This document shows positions 7,210-14,012 of a DNA stretch of 64,000 bases, piece by piece. The stretch spans positions 55,060-119,059 of the forward strand of contig NZ_JAPFQI010000014.1 of NCBI RefSeq assembly GCF_026183895.1, in the 5' to 3' direction. The position numbers were made by a program, and so were the translations under genes. A model generated the notes under the pieces. It searched no databases and had not been told where the DNA came from. It saw only the letters and a list, made by a program, of their open reading frames with translations. The first letter of the stretch is position 1. The number at the start of each line of letters is the position of its first letter. This DNA comes from Sabulicella glaciei. GTDB taxonomy: Bacteria; Pseudomonadota; Alphaproteobacteria; Acetobacterales; Acetobacteraceae.

Positions 7210-7821
7210 ATGACGCCGCTCCGCACACTGGCCCTGCTGGCCCTGCTCGCCACCCCTGCGCTGGCGCAGCCCCAGGGCGAGGAGATCGGCTCGTGGCGCC
7301 TTCATTGCTTCAACGACCGGATGACCGACCGCGTCGCCTGCTCCATGCGGCATCGCGACTGGGTGGAGCGCCCGGGCGCGCAGCCCGGCCTGGCGCTGGA
7401 GGTGGTGGAGCGGAACGGGCGCCTCGTGCCCGCCGTGACGGCGCGCGACCTTTCGCTGGACGGCGCGGCGCGCGGGCTCCTCGCCCTCACCGGCACGGCG
7501 CAGCTTCGCTTCGACACCAACCCGATGATGGAGCTGCCCTGCGGGCTGGAGGGGCGCTCGCTGATCTGCGCGCCGCGTTCCGCCGACGCGCCGCGCGCGG
7601 CGGAGGAGCTGGCCGGCGCCGCGCGCGCGCTGATCCGCATGGGCGGCATGGGCAGCGGGGCGACGCCGGGCGCCGAGCCCGCGGAGCTTCGCCTCGCGAA
7701 CACCGCCCAGGCGCTGGAGCGGTTCCGCCGCCAGCAGCCGCCGGGCAGCGCGCCGCCCGCGCCGGAACCGGGTCTCGACCTGCGCGACATCCTCCTGCGG
7801 CTGCGGAGCTTCTTCTTGTGA
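7210..7821 (+). CDS. Secreted protein of unknown function upstream of an ECF sigma factor
   Basis: A 203-residue protein with the signal peptide MTPLRTLALLALLATPALAQ. The mature part begins EEIGSWRLHCFNDRMTDRVAC, which resembles the opening of invasion-associated-locus-B-like periplasmic proteins (a G-x-W-x-x-x-C segment with paired Cys), though the match is weak. A third and fourth Cys occur in ELPCGLEGRSLICAP. The C-terminal third is Ala/Pro-rich with a final Leu/Arg helix. Its stop codon overlaps the GTG start of the sigma factor gene (GTGA), so the genes are translationally coupled. It may belong to the same regulon or act as an envelope-stress sensor partner; that is inference only. Confidence 0.72.
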   Translation: MTPLRTLALLALLATPALAQPQGEEIGSWRLHCFNDRMTDRVACSMRHRDWVERPGAQPGLALEVVERNGRLVPAVTARDLSLDGAARGLLALTGTAQLRFDTNPMMELPCGLEGRSLICAPRSADAPRAAEELAGAARALIRMGGMGSGATPGAEPAELRLANTAQALERFRRQQPPGSAPPAPEPGLDLRDILLRLRSFFL

Positions 7822-8333
7822 ATTCCCTCCTGCCGCGCGTCGCGCGCGGCGACCGCGCCGCCCTGCGCGAGATCTACGAGGCGCAGGCCTCGCGCCTCTT
7901 CGGCATCGCGCTCGCCATCCTGCGCGACCGCGACGCGGCAGCCGATGCGCTGCACGACGCCTTCGTCAAGGTGGCGCGCGCCGCCGGGCAGTTCGACCCG
8001 GCGCGCGGCTCGGCCGAAGCGTGGCTCGCCGCCATCGTGCGCCACGCCGCGCTCGACCTCGCCCGCGCCCGAGGTCGCGAGATCCCGGCCGAGGGCCTGC
8101 CCGAGCCGGCGGAGGAGGCGACGCAGCTTCACTCCCTCGCCTCGGCGCAGGACGGGGTGCGGCTGCGCGAATGCCTCGCCACACTGGAGGAGAAGAACCG
8201 CACCGAAATCCTGCTCGCCTTCGTGAACGGGCTGTCGCACCCGCAGGTGGCGGCGCGGCTGGACGTGCCGCTCGGCACCGCCAAGGCCTGGATCCGGCGC
8301 GGCCTGCTGTCCCTGCGGGAGTGCCTGGCATGA
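7818..8333 (+). CDS. ECF-type RNA polymerase sigma factor (RskA-partner group)
   Basis: A 171-residue extracytoplasmic-function sigma factor. Region 2 spans residues about 10-85 with YEAQASRLFGIALAILRDRD and AADALHDAFVKVARAAGQFD, then SAEAWLAAIVRHAALDLARA. Region 4 covers about 110-170, with EEKNRTEILLAFVNGLSHPQ, then VAARLDVPLGTAKAWIRRGL as the helix-turn-helix. The GTG start at 7818 overlaps the preceding stop, and the TGA stop overlaps the ATG of the anti-sigma gene, so three genes are translationally chained. The adjacent RskA-type anti-sigma factor places it in the SigK-like group. A target promoter could not be identified by eye upstream of 9085. Confidence 0.92.
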   Translation: MNSLLPRVARGDRAALREIYEAQASRLFGIALAILRDRDAAADALHDAFVKVARAAGQFDPARGSAEAWLAAIVRHAALDLARARGREIPAEGLPEPAEEATQLHSLASAQDGVRLRECLATLEEKNRTEILLAFVNGLSHPQVAARLDVPLGTAKAWIRRGLLSLRECLA

Positions 8334-8986
8334 CGCCGGAGGAGCGCGACGCACTCGCGGGCGAATACGTCCTCGGCACGCTCGATGCGCGCGAGGCGGC
8401 GGCCCTCCGCGCCCGCCTGGCCTCCGACCCCGCGCTGCGCGAGGCGGTGGAGGCGTGGGAGCGGCGCCTGCATCCCCTCGCCGCGCTGGCCGCGCCGGAA
8501 AGGCCGCCGCCCGGCCTGTTGAACCGCATCGAATCCACGCTGGATGCCGCACGGCCGCGCCGCCGCGCCCTGCTCTGGCCGGCGCTCACCGCCGCCTCGG
8601 CCGCGGTCGCGGCGGGCCTGGCGCTCCTGCTGCTGATCCGGCCCGAGCCCTCGCCGCTGATGACCGTGCTGCTCACCGAAAGCGACCAGCCCGCCTGGCT
8701 GGTCGAGGCGCGGGGCGGGGCGATCAGCCTCGCGGCCGTGAACCCGCGCGGCATCGCGCCGGACCGGGTCGCGGAACTCTGGGCCCTGCCGCAGGGGGCG
8801 ACGGCGCCCACCTCGCTGGGCCTGATCCCGACCGAGGGGCGCGTCACGGTCCCGCCCGGCCGCATCCGGCCGGAAGCGGGGATGCTGATCGAGATCACGC
8901 TGGAGCCGCCCGGCGGCTCGCCCACCGGGCGGCCCACCGGCCCCATCCTGTTCATCGGCCGGCTGATGCCGGCGCGGGGCACGTGA
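8330..8986 (+). CDS. RskA-type membrane anti-sigma factor
   Basis: A 218-residue single-pass anti-sigma factor. The N-terminal cytoplasmic zinc-less domain starts MTPEERDALAGEYVLGTLDA, the recognisable anti-sigma K opening, followed by EAAALRARLASDPALREAVE and AWERRLHPLAALA. One transmembrane helix occupies residues about 84-105 (ALLWPALTAASAAVAAGLAL). The extracytoplasmic RskA domain contains AVNPRGIAPDRVAELWALPQ and the ending GPILFIGRLMPARGT. It should bind and inactivate the ECF sigma factor encoded just upstream, with which it shares an ATGA overlap. Release would be by regulated proteolysis; the signal is unknown. Confidence 0.9.
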   Translation: MTPEERDALAGEYVLGTLDAREAAALRARLASDPALREAVEAWERRLHPLAALAAPERPPPGLLNRIESTLDAARPRRRALLWPALTAASAAVAAGLALLLLIRPEPSPLMTVLLTESDQPAWLVEARGGAISLAAVNPRGIAPDRVAELWALPQGATAPTSLGLIPTEGRVTVPPGRIRPEAGMLIEITLEPPGGSPTGRPTGPILFIGRLMPARGT

Positions 8987-9084
8987 TTTTTTCGCCCGGC
9001 GCTGCGTCCAGGCGCATCCCGGCTCCGTAAGGCGCACGGCACGGGGTCCTGCCCCGGCCGCGAAGCGCAACACGGAGCCGAAAC

Positions 9085-9864
9085 ATGACGAGACTCGCGA
9101 CCGCCCTCCTGCTGGCCTCCACCGCCCTCGCAGGCACGGCCAGCGCCCAGACCATGGTGGCGCTGACCGCCGACAACCAGCTGGTCCGCATCGATGGGGA
9201 AAGCCGCCGCGCCTCCGCGCCGGTGCGCGTCTCCGGCGCAGAGGGGCGGCTGCTCGGCATCGACCAGCGCCCGGCGGATGGGCGGCTCTACGGGCTGACG
9301 GATGCGGGGCAGATCGTGACGCTCGATCCCATGACCGGCCGCGCCACCGCGGTTTCCCGTCTGTCCGAGCGGCTGGATGCGGGCGGGCGCGCCGTGGTGG
9401 ACTTCAACCCGGCGGCCGACCGGCTGCGCGTCATGGGCCTGTCCGGCCAGAACCTCCGCGTCAATGTGGAGAACGGCCAGGCCGTGGTGGACGGCACGCT
9501 GAAGTATGCGCCGGGCGAGTGGTCGGGAACCTCGCCGCGCGTCACGGCGGGCGCCTACACCAACAGCATGGCCGGCACGACCTCCACCATGCTGCTGACG
9601 CTCGACACCACGGCCGGGCTGCTGAACCTGCAGAACCCGCCCAATGACGGGGTCCAGGCGCCGCGCGGGCGCGTGTCCATGCCGCTGCCGGCCGGCACCG
9701 CCTTCGACATCCTGTCCACTGGTCCCGGCAACAACCGCGGCTTCCTGATCGCCGGCGGCGCGCTGCACACGATCGGCCTGGAGGATGGCCGCGTGGAGAC
9801 GCTGGGCGCCGTGGCCGGCCTGCCCACCGGGTCGGAAGTGATCGACGTCGCGGCGATGCGCTGA
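9085..9864 (+). CDS. DUF4394 domain secreted protein
   Basis: A 259-residue exported protein with the signal MTRLATALLLASTALAGTASAQ. The mature chain has repeated beta-strand segments such as LLGIDQRPADGRLYGLTDAG and VVDFNPAADRLRVMGLSGQN. LRVNVENGQAVVDGTLKY and GFLIAGGALHTIGLEDGR also recur in DUF4394, a likely beta-propeller family of unknown function. It sits 98 bases downstream of an ECF sigma/anti-sigma pair, an arrangement I recall for this family, so it is a plausible target of that sigma factor. No clear -35/-10 pair for it could be identified in the gap. Confidence 0.85.
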   Translation: MTRLATALLLASTALAGTASAQTMVALTADNQLVRIDGESRRASAPVRVSGAEGRLLGIDQRPADGRLYGLTDAGQIVTLDPMTGRATAVSRLSERLDAGGRAVVDFNPAADRLRVMGLSGQNLRVNVENGQAVVDGTLKYAPGEWSGTSPRVTAGAYTNSMAGTTSTMLLTLDTTAGLLNLQNPPNDGVQAPRGRVSMPLPAGTAFDILSTGPGNNRGFLIAGGALHTIGLEDGRVETLGAVAGLPTGSEVIDVAAMR

Positions 9865-9923
9865 CGACAGCGCCCGCGCCGCGTTCCGCCGCAACGGGCG
9901 GGAGGCGGCGCGGGGCCCGCCGG

Positions 9924-9940
9924 ATGCACCGTGGGTGCAT
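9924..9940. repeat. Perfect inverted repeat covering the DUF1203 start codon
   Basis: ATGCACC-GTG-GGTGCAT is a perfect 7-bp palindrome with a three-base spacer. Its last two bases are the first two of the preferred ATG (9939). An in-frame alternative ATG is its first triplet. It could hide the start codon in mRNA or be an operator. Confidence 0.45.
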
Positions 9941-10421
9941 GACACGCTTTCGCTGCGTCCCCATGGACGCCGACTCCGCCCGGCGCTTCCGCGCCACCCG
10001 CCGCGACGACCGTGGCGGGGACGCCCACTCCCGCGTCGCGGACGGGCCGGGCTTTCCCTGCCGCCGCTGCCTGCGCCTCGCCCGGCCGGGGGAGGAGATG
10101 CTGCTGTTGAGCTGGGACCTGCCGCGCCCGCTCGGGCCATACTGGACGCCCTCGCCGGTCTTCCTGCACGCGCGGGATTGCGAGCCGGAAGCGGCAGAGG
10201 ACGCGTTGCCCGAGACGGTGCTGGCCAACCCGCTGGTGTCGCTGCGGCACTACGACGCGGCGGGGATGTGCCTCTACGACCTCGGCCTCGTGCTGCCGGG
10301 CGCGGAGGCGGAGGCGCCGCTGCGCGAGCGACTCGCCGACCCGCGCGTCCACTTCGTCAACATCCACACCGCGAGGCCGGGATGCTGGCTGGCGGGGGTG
10401 GAGCGCACCGAGCCTCGTTAG
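9939..10421 (+). CDS. DUF1203 family protein
   Basis: A 160-residue cytoplasmic protein. GFPCRRCLRLARPGEEMLLL followed by SWDLPRPLGPYWTPSPVFLH and ARDCEP are the conserved blocks of DUF1203, an uncharacterised bacterial family. The Cys-x-x-Cys and later Cys/His residues could bind metal, which is not established. ANPLVSLRHYDAAGMCLYDL and HFVNIHTARPGCWLAGVERT complete the domain. The start at MTRFRCVPMD (9939) is preferred to the in-frame ATG at 9924; both lie in the inverted repeat at 9924-9940, and neither has a good Shine-Dalgarno sequence. It follows the DUF4394 gene in the same direction after 74 bases. Confidence 0.82.
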   Translation: MTRFRCVPMDADSARRFRATRRDDRGGDAHSRVADGPGFPCRRCLRLARPGEEMLLLSWDLPRPLGPYWTPSPVFLHARDCEPEAAEDALPETVLANPLVSLRHYDAAGMCLYDLGLVLPGAEAEAPLRERLADPRVHFVNIHTARPGCWLAGVERTEPR

Positions 10422-10430
10422 CCTCCGCTG

Positions 10431-11183
10431 TTACCTCGGTGGCCATGCCCGGCTCCGTGTTTCCTCAGGGTCCAGCGCGCAAGCAAAGATGCGCTCCAGC
10501 GAAGCCGCCATGGCGCGGTACTGGGGAATCGCCACGCGCTGGAACGTCATCTCCAGCCGCAGCGGGCCGCCGATCCACCGCTGTGTCGTACACAGCGGAT
10601 TAGGCGGCATTTTCCTCCCGTCGGGCTCCGGACGGGCGATCATGCAGTGGAAGAGATGCTCAGGCCCGTCTGGTGAGACTCGCACCTCAGCCCAATTGTT
10701 GCTCAATCCCATGGCCGAGGTTGCGCGGAGCACGGTGAAGCCGGCCTCGTCGCGCTCCCGAGTGTCCTCAAAGCGTGCGAGGTTGCTCATCGCGTCCAGC
10801 AGCGCCTGCCCGTGCAGGAAGGGTTCATGCCCGAACACCGTGATGCGCACATAGGGTGAGGAGGGCTGCGTCAGGACGCGGCGCTGCTCCTCGGTCGGCG
10901 GTGCCAGCCGGGGTGGCCAGGCAAACAGCACCACCGCGCCATCCGCGCCCCGCCTCGGGTCCGGGATACCGCCCAGGAAGGAGGGCGGCACGCGCAGCGT
11001 ATACCCGACAAAGGGCACGCGCACCGGCGCCTCGTCCGGCCGGGCGTGGCCCAGATCGGCCAGCAGGCGCCGCCAGCACTCCTCCGCCCGCGCATCTTCC
11101 GGCGGCGTGGCCCGCGCCGGCCCGGCCCAGCAAGCGATCAGCGCGCCGATGGCAAAGAGCCGAGGGAGGGCCCGAAGCTTCAA
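10431..11183 (-). CDS. Hypothetical exported protein
   Basis: A protein of about 250 residues that I cannot assign to a family. The TTG at 11183 would give MKLRALPRLFAIGALIACWA, a good signal peptide ending GPARA. A TTG at 11225 is an alternative, and no ATG is available. The mature chain has VPFVGYTLRVPPSFLGGIPD and PYVRITVFGHEPFLHGQALL. C-terminal segments include FHCMIARPEPDGRKMPPNPL and CTTQRWIGGPLRLEMTFQRV, with two Cys that could form a disulfide. Third-position GC looks lower than in its neighbours, which may indicate later acquisition; I did not measure it. It follows the BKACE gene by 31 bases and may be cotranscribed. Confidence 0.7.
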   Translation of the reverse strand: MKLRALPRLFAIGALIACWAGPARATPPEDARAEECWRRLLADLGHARPDEAPVRVPFVGYTLRVPPSFLGGIPDPRRGADGAVVLFAWPPRLAPPTEEQRRVLTQPSSPYVRITVFGHEPFLHGQALLDAMSNLARFEDTRERDEAGFTVLRATSAMGLSNNWAEVRVSPDGPEHLFHCMIARPEPDGRKMPPNPLCTTQRWIGGPLRLEMTFQRVAIPQYRAMAASLERIFACALDPEETRSRAWPPR

Positions 11184-11214
11184 GACAACCGACCGCCCGC
11201 TCGCGACCGCGCCT

Positions 11215-12144
11215 CTAGAACCCAACTAGGTCGCCGCCCTTCAACGCCAGCATCTGCCGCGCTTCCGTCGGGGTGGCGATCTCGTTGCCCAGCTCCTCCA
11301 GGATGCGGCGGATCTTCCGCACCTGCTCGGCGTTGCTAGTGGCGGCCTTGCCGGGGCCGATCCACAGGCTGTCCTCCAGCCCGACGCGCACATTGCCGCC
11401 CAGCATGCCGGCGATGGTGGTGAAGTTCATCTGGTGGCGCCCCGCCGCCAGAACCGACCACACGTACTGGTCGCCGAAGAGGCGGTCCGCCGTTTCCTTC
11501 ATGAACATGAGGTTGCGCGGCTCGGCGCCGATGCCGCCCAGGATGCCGAAGATGGTCTGAACGAAGAGCGGCCCCTCCACCACGCCGCGATCCAGCATGT
11601 GCGCGAGATTGTAGAGGTGGCCGACATCGTAGCACTCGAACTCGAAGCGCGTGCCGTGGCCCTTGCCCAGCCGCTCCACGATCTGCTCGATGTCCTGAAA
11701 GGTGTTGCGGAAGATGTGGTTCACCGTCCGCTCCAGGTAGGGCTTCTCCCAGTCGTGCTTCCACTCCTTCACGCGCCCCGCGCTGCCGGAGATGTTGAAG
11801 TTCATCGAGCCCATGTTGAGGCTCGCCATCTCCGGCTTCGCCTGGAGTGGCGCGGCGAGGCGGTCGTCCAGCGTCATGTTCAGCCCGCCGCCTGTGGTGA
11901 TGTTCACCACCGCATCGGTGCTCTGCTTGATGACGGGCAGGAACTGCATGAACAGCGCCGGGTCGGGGCTGGGCTCGCCCGTCTCGGGGTCGCGCGCGTG
12001 CAGGTGGATGATGGAGGCGCCGGCTTCCGCGGCCTCGATGCTGGCCTGGGCGATCTCCGCCGGGGTGATGGGCAAATGCGGCGACATGGACGGGGTGTGG
12101 ATCGCCCCCGTGACGGCGCAGGTGATGATGATCTTGCGGGCCAT
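11215..12144 (-). CDS. BKACE family 3-keto-5-aminohexanoate cleavage-type enzyme (DUF849)
   Basis: A 309-residue zinc-dependent TIM-barrel enzyme of the beta-keto acid cleavage family, which transfers a beta-keto acid fragment to acetyl-CoA. The start MARKIIITCAVTGAIHTPSM and the metal-binding HLHARDPETGEPSPD (His-x-His) are diagnostic. AVVNITTGGGLNMTLDDRLA, FECYDVGHLYNLAHMLDRG and QTIFGILGGIGAEPRNLMFM follow in family order, then VRVGLEDSLWIGPGKAATSN, which contains the catalytic Glu loop. AGGGAGAGG lies seven bases before the ATG. The exact substrate varies within the family (KCE, dehydrocarnitine and others) and is not predictable. It diverges from the beta-lactamase gene across 104 bases. 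Confidence 0.94.
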   Translation of the reverse strand: MARKIIITCAVTGAIHTPSMSPHLPITPAEIAQASIEAAEAGASIIHLHARDPETGEPSPDPALFMQFLPVIKQSTDAVVNITTGGGLNMTLDDRLAAPLQAKPEMASLNMGSMNFNISGSAGRVKEWKHDWEKPYLERTVNHIFRNTFQDIEQIVERLGKGHGTRFEFECYDVGHLYNLAHMLDRGVVEGPLFVQTIFGILGGIGAEPRNLMFMKETADRLFGDQYVWSVLAAGRHQMNFTTIAGMLGGNVRVGLEDSLWIGPGKAATSNAEQVRKIRRILEELGNEIATPTEARQMLALKGGDLVGF

Positions 12145-12248
12145 GGTCGCCTCTCCCTTCGCGTTTTCCTCGCTGCATGGTGGCGCGGGGCGGGACGGTT
12201 GCGAAGGGCCGCGTTGACGCGCCGCGCCCGGCGTGACACCCCGCCGCC

Positions 12249-13097
12249 ATGACCGGACGCCGCTCCTTTCTGCTCGCCGCCGGGCTGGCTTCTCCCGCCC
12301 TGGCCGCGCCCACGCTCACCGATGCCTTCCGCGAGGCCGAGGCGCTGGGCGGTGGCCGGCTGGGCGTGGCCGCACTGGACACCGGGACGGGCCGGCGCGC
12401 GGCGCATCGCGCGGAGGAGCGCTTTCCCTTCGCCAGCACCTTCAAGATGGTGCTGACCGGCGCGGTGCTCGCGGCCGTGGCGCAGCGCCGCGAATCGCTG
12501 GACCGCGCCGTGCCCGTCTCTGCTGCCGACATCGTGCCGCACGCGCCGGTCACCGAACGCCAGGTGGGCGGGACCATGACGGTCGGCGCGCTGTGCGAGG
12601 CGACGATGGTCTGGAGCGACAACCCGGCCGCGAACCTGCTGCTGCCCATCGCCGGCGGACCGGCGGGGCTGACGGGCTTCACCCGCTCCCTGGGCGATCC
12701 GGCCTTTCGGCTGGACCGGATCGAGACGGCGCTGAACCAGGCGACGCCCGGCGATCCGCGCGACACCACCACCCCCACCGCCATGCTCGGCACGATGCAG
12801 CGCCTGCTGCTGGGCGACGCCCTGCCGCCCGAGGGGCGCGAGCGCCTCACAGCCTGGATGGTCGCCTGCCGCACGGGCGGCGCGAAGATCCGCGCCGGAC
12901 TGCCGGAGGGCTGGCGATGCGGCGACCGGACCGGGGGCGGCGGTCACGGCACCAACAATTGCGTCGCCATCCTGTGGCCGCCAGGGCGTGCGCCGATCCT
13001 GGTCGCGGCCTACCTCACCGAAACCGCCCTGCCCTTGGCGCAGCGTGACGCCGCGCTGGCCGCGGTGGGACGGGCCCTGGCCGAAGCCTGGGGCTAA
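12249..13097 (+). CDS. Class A beta-lactamase with RTG in place of KTG
   Basis: A 282-residue serine beta-lactamase exported by a twin-arginine-like signal (MTGRRSFLLAAGLASPALAA). Active-site elements are all visible: S63-T-F-K66 in FPFASTFKMVLT, the SDN loop in TMVWSDNPAANLLLP, the omega-loop Glu in LDRIETALNQATPGDPRDTT, and the third motif as RTG in CGDRTGGGGHGTNNCVAILW. Lys234 of the standard KTG motif is replaced by Arg, as in carbenicillin-hydrolysing CARB/PSE enzymes. The Cys pair seen in carbapenem-hydrolysing class A enzymes was not identified. The IS element begins seven bases after its stop codon, so it has lost any downstream terminator of its own. The resistance spectrum is not predictable. 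Confidence 0.94.
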   Translation: MTGRRSFLLAAGLASPALAAPTLTDAFREAEALGGGRLGVAALDTGTGRRAAHRAEERFPFASTFKMVLTGAVLAAVAQRRESLDRAVPVSAADIVPHAPVTERQVGGTMTVGALCEATMVWSDNPAANLLLPIAGGPAGLTGFTRSLGDPAFRLDRIETALNQATPGDPRDTTTPTAMLGTMQRLLLGDALPPEGRERLTAWMVACRTGGAKIRAGLPEGWRCGDRTGGGGHGTNNCVAILWPPGRAPILVAAYLTETALPLAQRDAALAAVGRALAEAWG

Positions 13098-13103
13098 AAA
13101 CGC

Positions 13104-13113
13104 CTAACAGAAC
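13104..13113. repeat. Left terminal inverted repeat of the IS
   Basis: CTAACAGAAC, ten bases, is the exact reverse complement of the right end. Similarity beyond the tenth base is only partial. Confidence 0.88.
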
Positions 13114-13137
13114 TGGGTTCTGAGCGTTGGGGCTCTC

Positions 13138-13943
13138 ATGGCGAAGCCTCTTGTTTCCGACGAGTTGTGGGCGGCGGTAGCGCCGCTTTTGCCGCCCGAG
13201 AGGCCCAAGCCGAAGGGCGGCCGTCCGCGCGTGCCGGATCGTGCGGCGCTGACGGGCATCCTGTTCGTGCTGAAAACGGGCACGCCCTGGGAGCACCTGC
13301 CCGCCGAGATGGGCTGCGGTTCTGGCATGACCTGCTGGCGGCGACTTCGCGACTGGCAGATGGCCGGCGTCTGGGCGCGGCTGCACAAGCTCCTGTTGAA
13401 CAAGCTCGAGGCGGCGGGCCGCATCCGCTGGGAGCGCGCTGCGCTGGACAGCACCTCTGTCCCAGCAAAAAGGGGGGCGCGGAGACCGGCCCGAACCCCA
13501 CGGATCGCGGTCGGCCGGGCACCAAGCGGCACATGGTCACGGATGCCGAGGGTACGCCGCTCAGCCTGACGCTCAGCCCCGCCAACCGCCATGACAGCAA
13601 GATGGCTGCGGCCACGCTGGATGCCGTGCCGCCCGTCAGTGGCGGCAGGCGCGGTAGACCGCGCAGGCGGCCGAAGAAGCTGCACGCCGACAAGGCTTAC
13701 ACGGGCCGCCCCGTCCGCGAGGCCCTGCGAAAACGCGGCATCACACCGCGCATCGCCCGCCGCGGCGTCGACGACAGCAGACGCCTCGGCCGTCATCGCT
13801 GGGTGATAGAGCGCAGCTTCGCGTGGATGGCTCGCTTCCGTCGTCTCGTCGTGCGCTACGAGCGTCGCGCCGACATCCACCTCGCCTTCGCCACCCTCGC
13901 CGCAGCCCTCGTCTGCCTCAGCCAAATCAAGCGGTTCTGTTAG
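13138..13943 (+). CDS. IS5-family transposase, two frames joined by a -1 shift
   Basis: DDE transposase encoded in two overlapping frames. The first (13138-13569) has the DUF4096-like N-terminus MAKPLVSDELWAAVAPLLPP, GGRPRVPDRAALTGILFVLK and the first catalytic Asp in RAALDSTSVPAKR. The second (open from 13167, used from about 13467) has PGTKRHMVTDAEGTPLSLTL, the second Asp in KKLHADKAYTG and the Glu in GRHRWVIERSFAWMARFRRL. The frames meet at a run of five A and six G (13467-13477), where a -1 slip joins DSTSVPAK to KKGGAETGPNPTDRG. This is either programmed frameshifting, common in this IS group, or an inactivating deletion or insertion. Both catalytic halves are intact. Confidence 0.88.
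13934..13943. repeat. Right terminal inverted repeat of the IS
   Basis: GTTCTGTTAG, complementary to 13104-13113. It contains the transposase stop codon TAG (13941-13943). Confidence 0.88.
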
Positions 13944-14012
13944 ATGCTTTAATTGCGGCCAGGAAAGGACGAGCAGACGGTTCCAGTTCCTCGCTGCTCA
14001 CGCGCGGCGCGT

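Larger units (their letters stand above)
13104..13943 (+). mobile_element. IS5-family insertion sequence (IS427-like group)
   Basis: An 840-base element bounded by CTAACAGAAC (13104-13113) and its exact complement GTTCTGTTAG (13934-13943). It carries one transposase split over two frames. The right end supplies the transposase stop codon. If TA is the duplicated target, the element proper is 13107-13940, since TA occurs at both edges. It sits between the 3' ends of the convergent beta-lactamase and MacB-type permease genes and interrupts neither. IS5-family elements of the IS427 group have this size, a two-frame transposase and TA-type targets. Confidence 0.9.

Noticed and set aside
8987..9084. 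Promoter for the local ECF sigma factor before the DUF4394 gene
   Set aside because: CATCC and CCGTAA-like words are present, but their spacing is not that of a -35/-10 pair, and no second copy upstream of the sigma operon could be confirmed.
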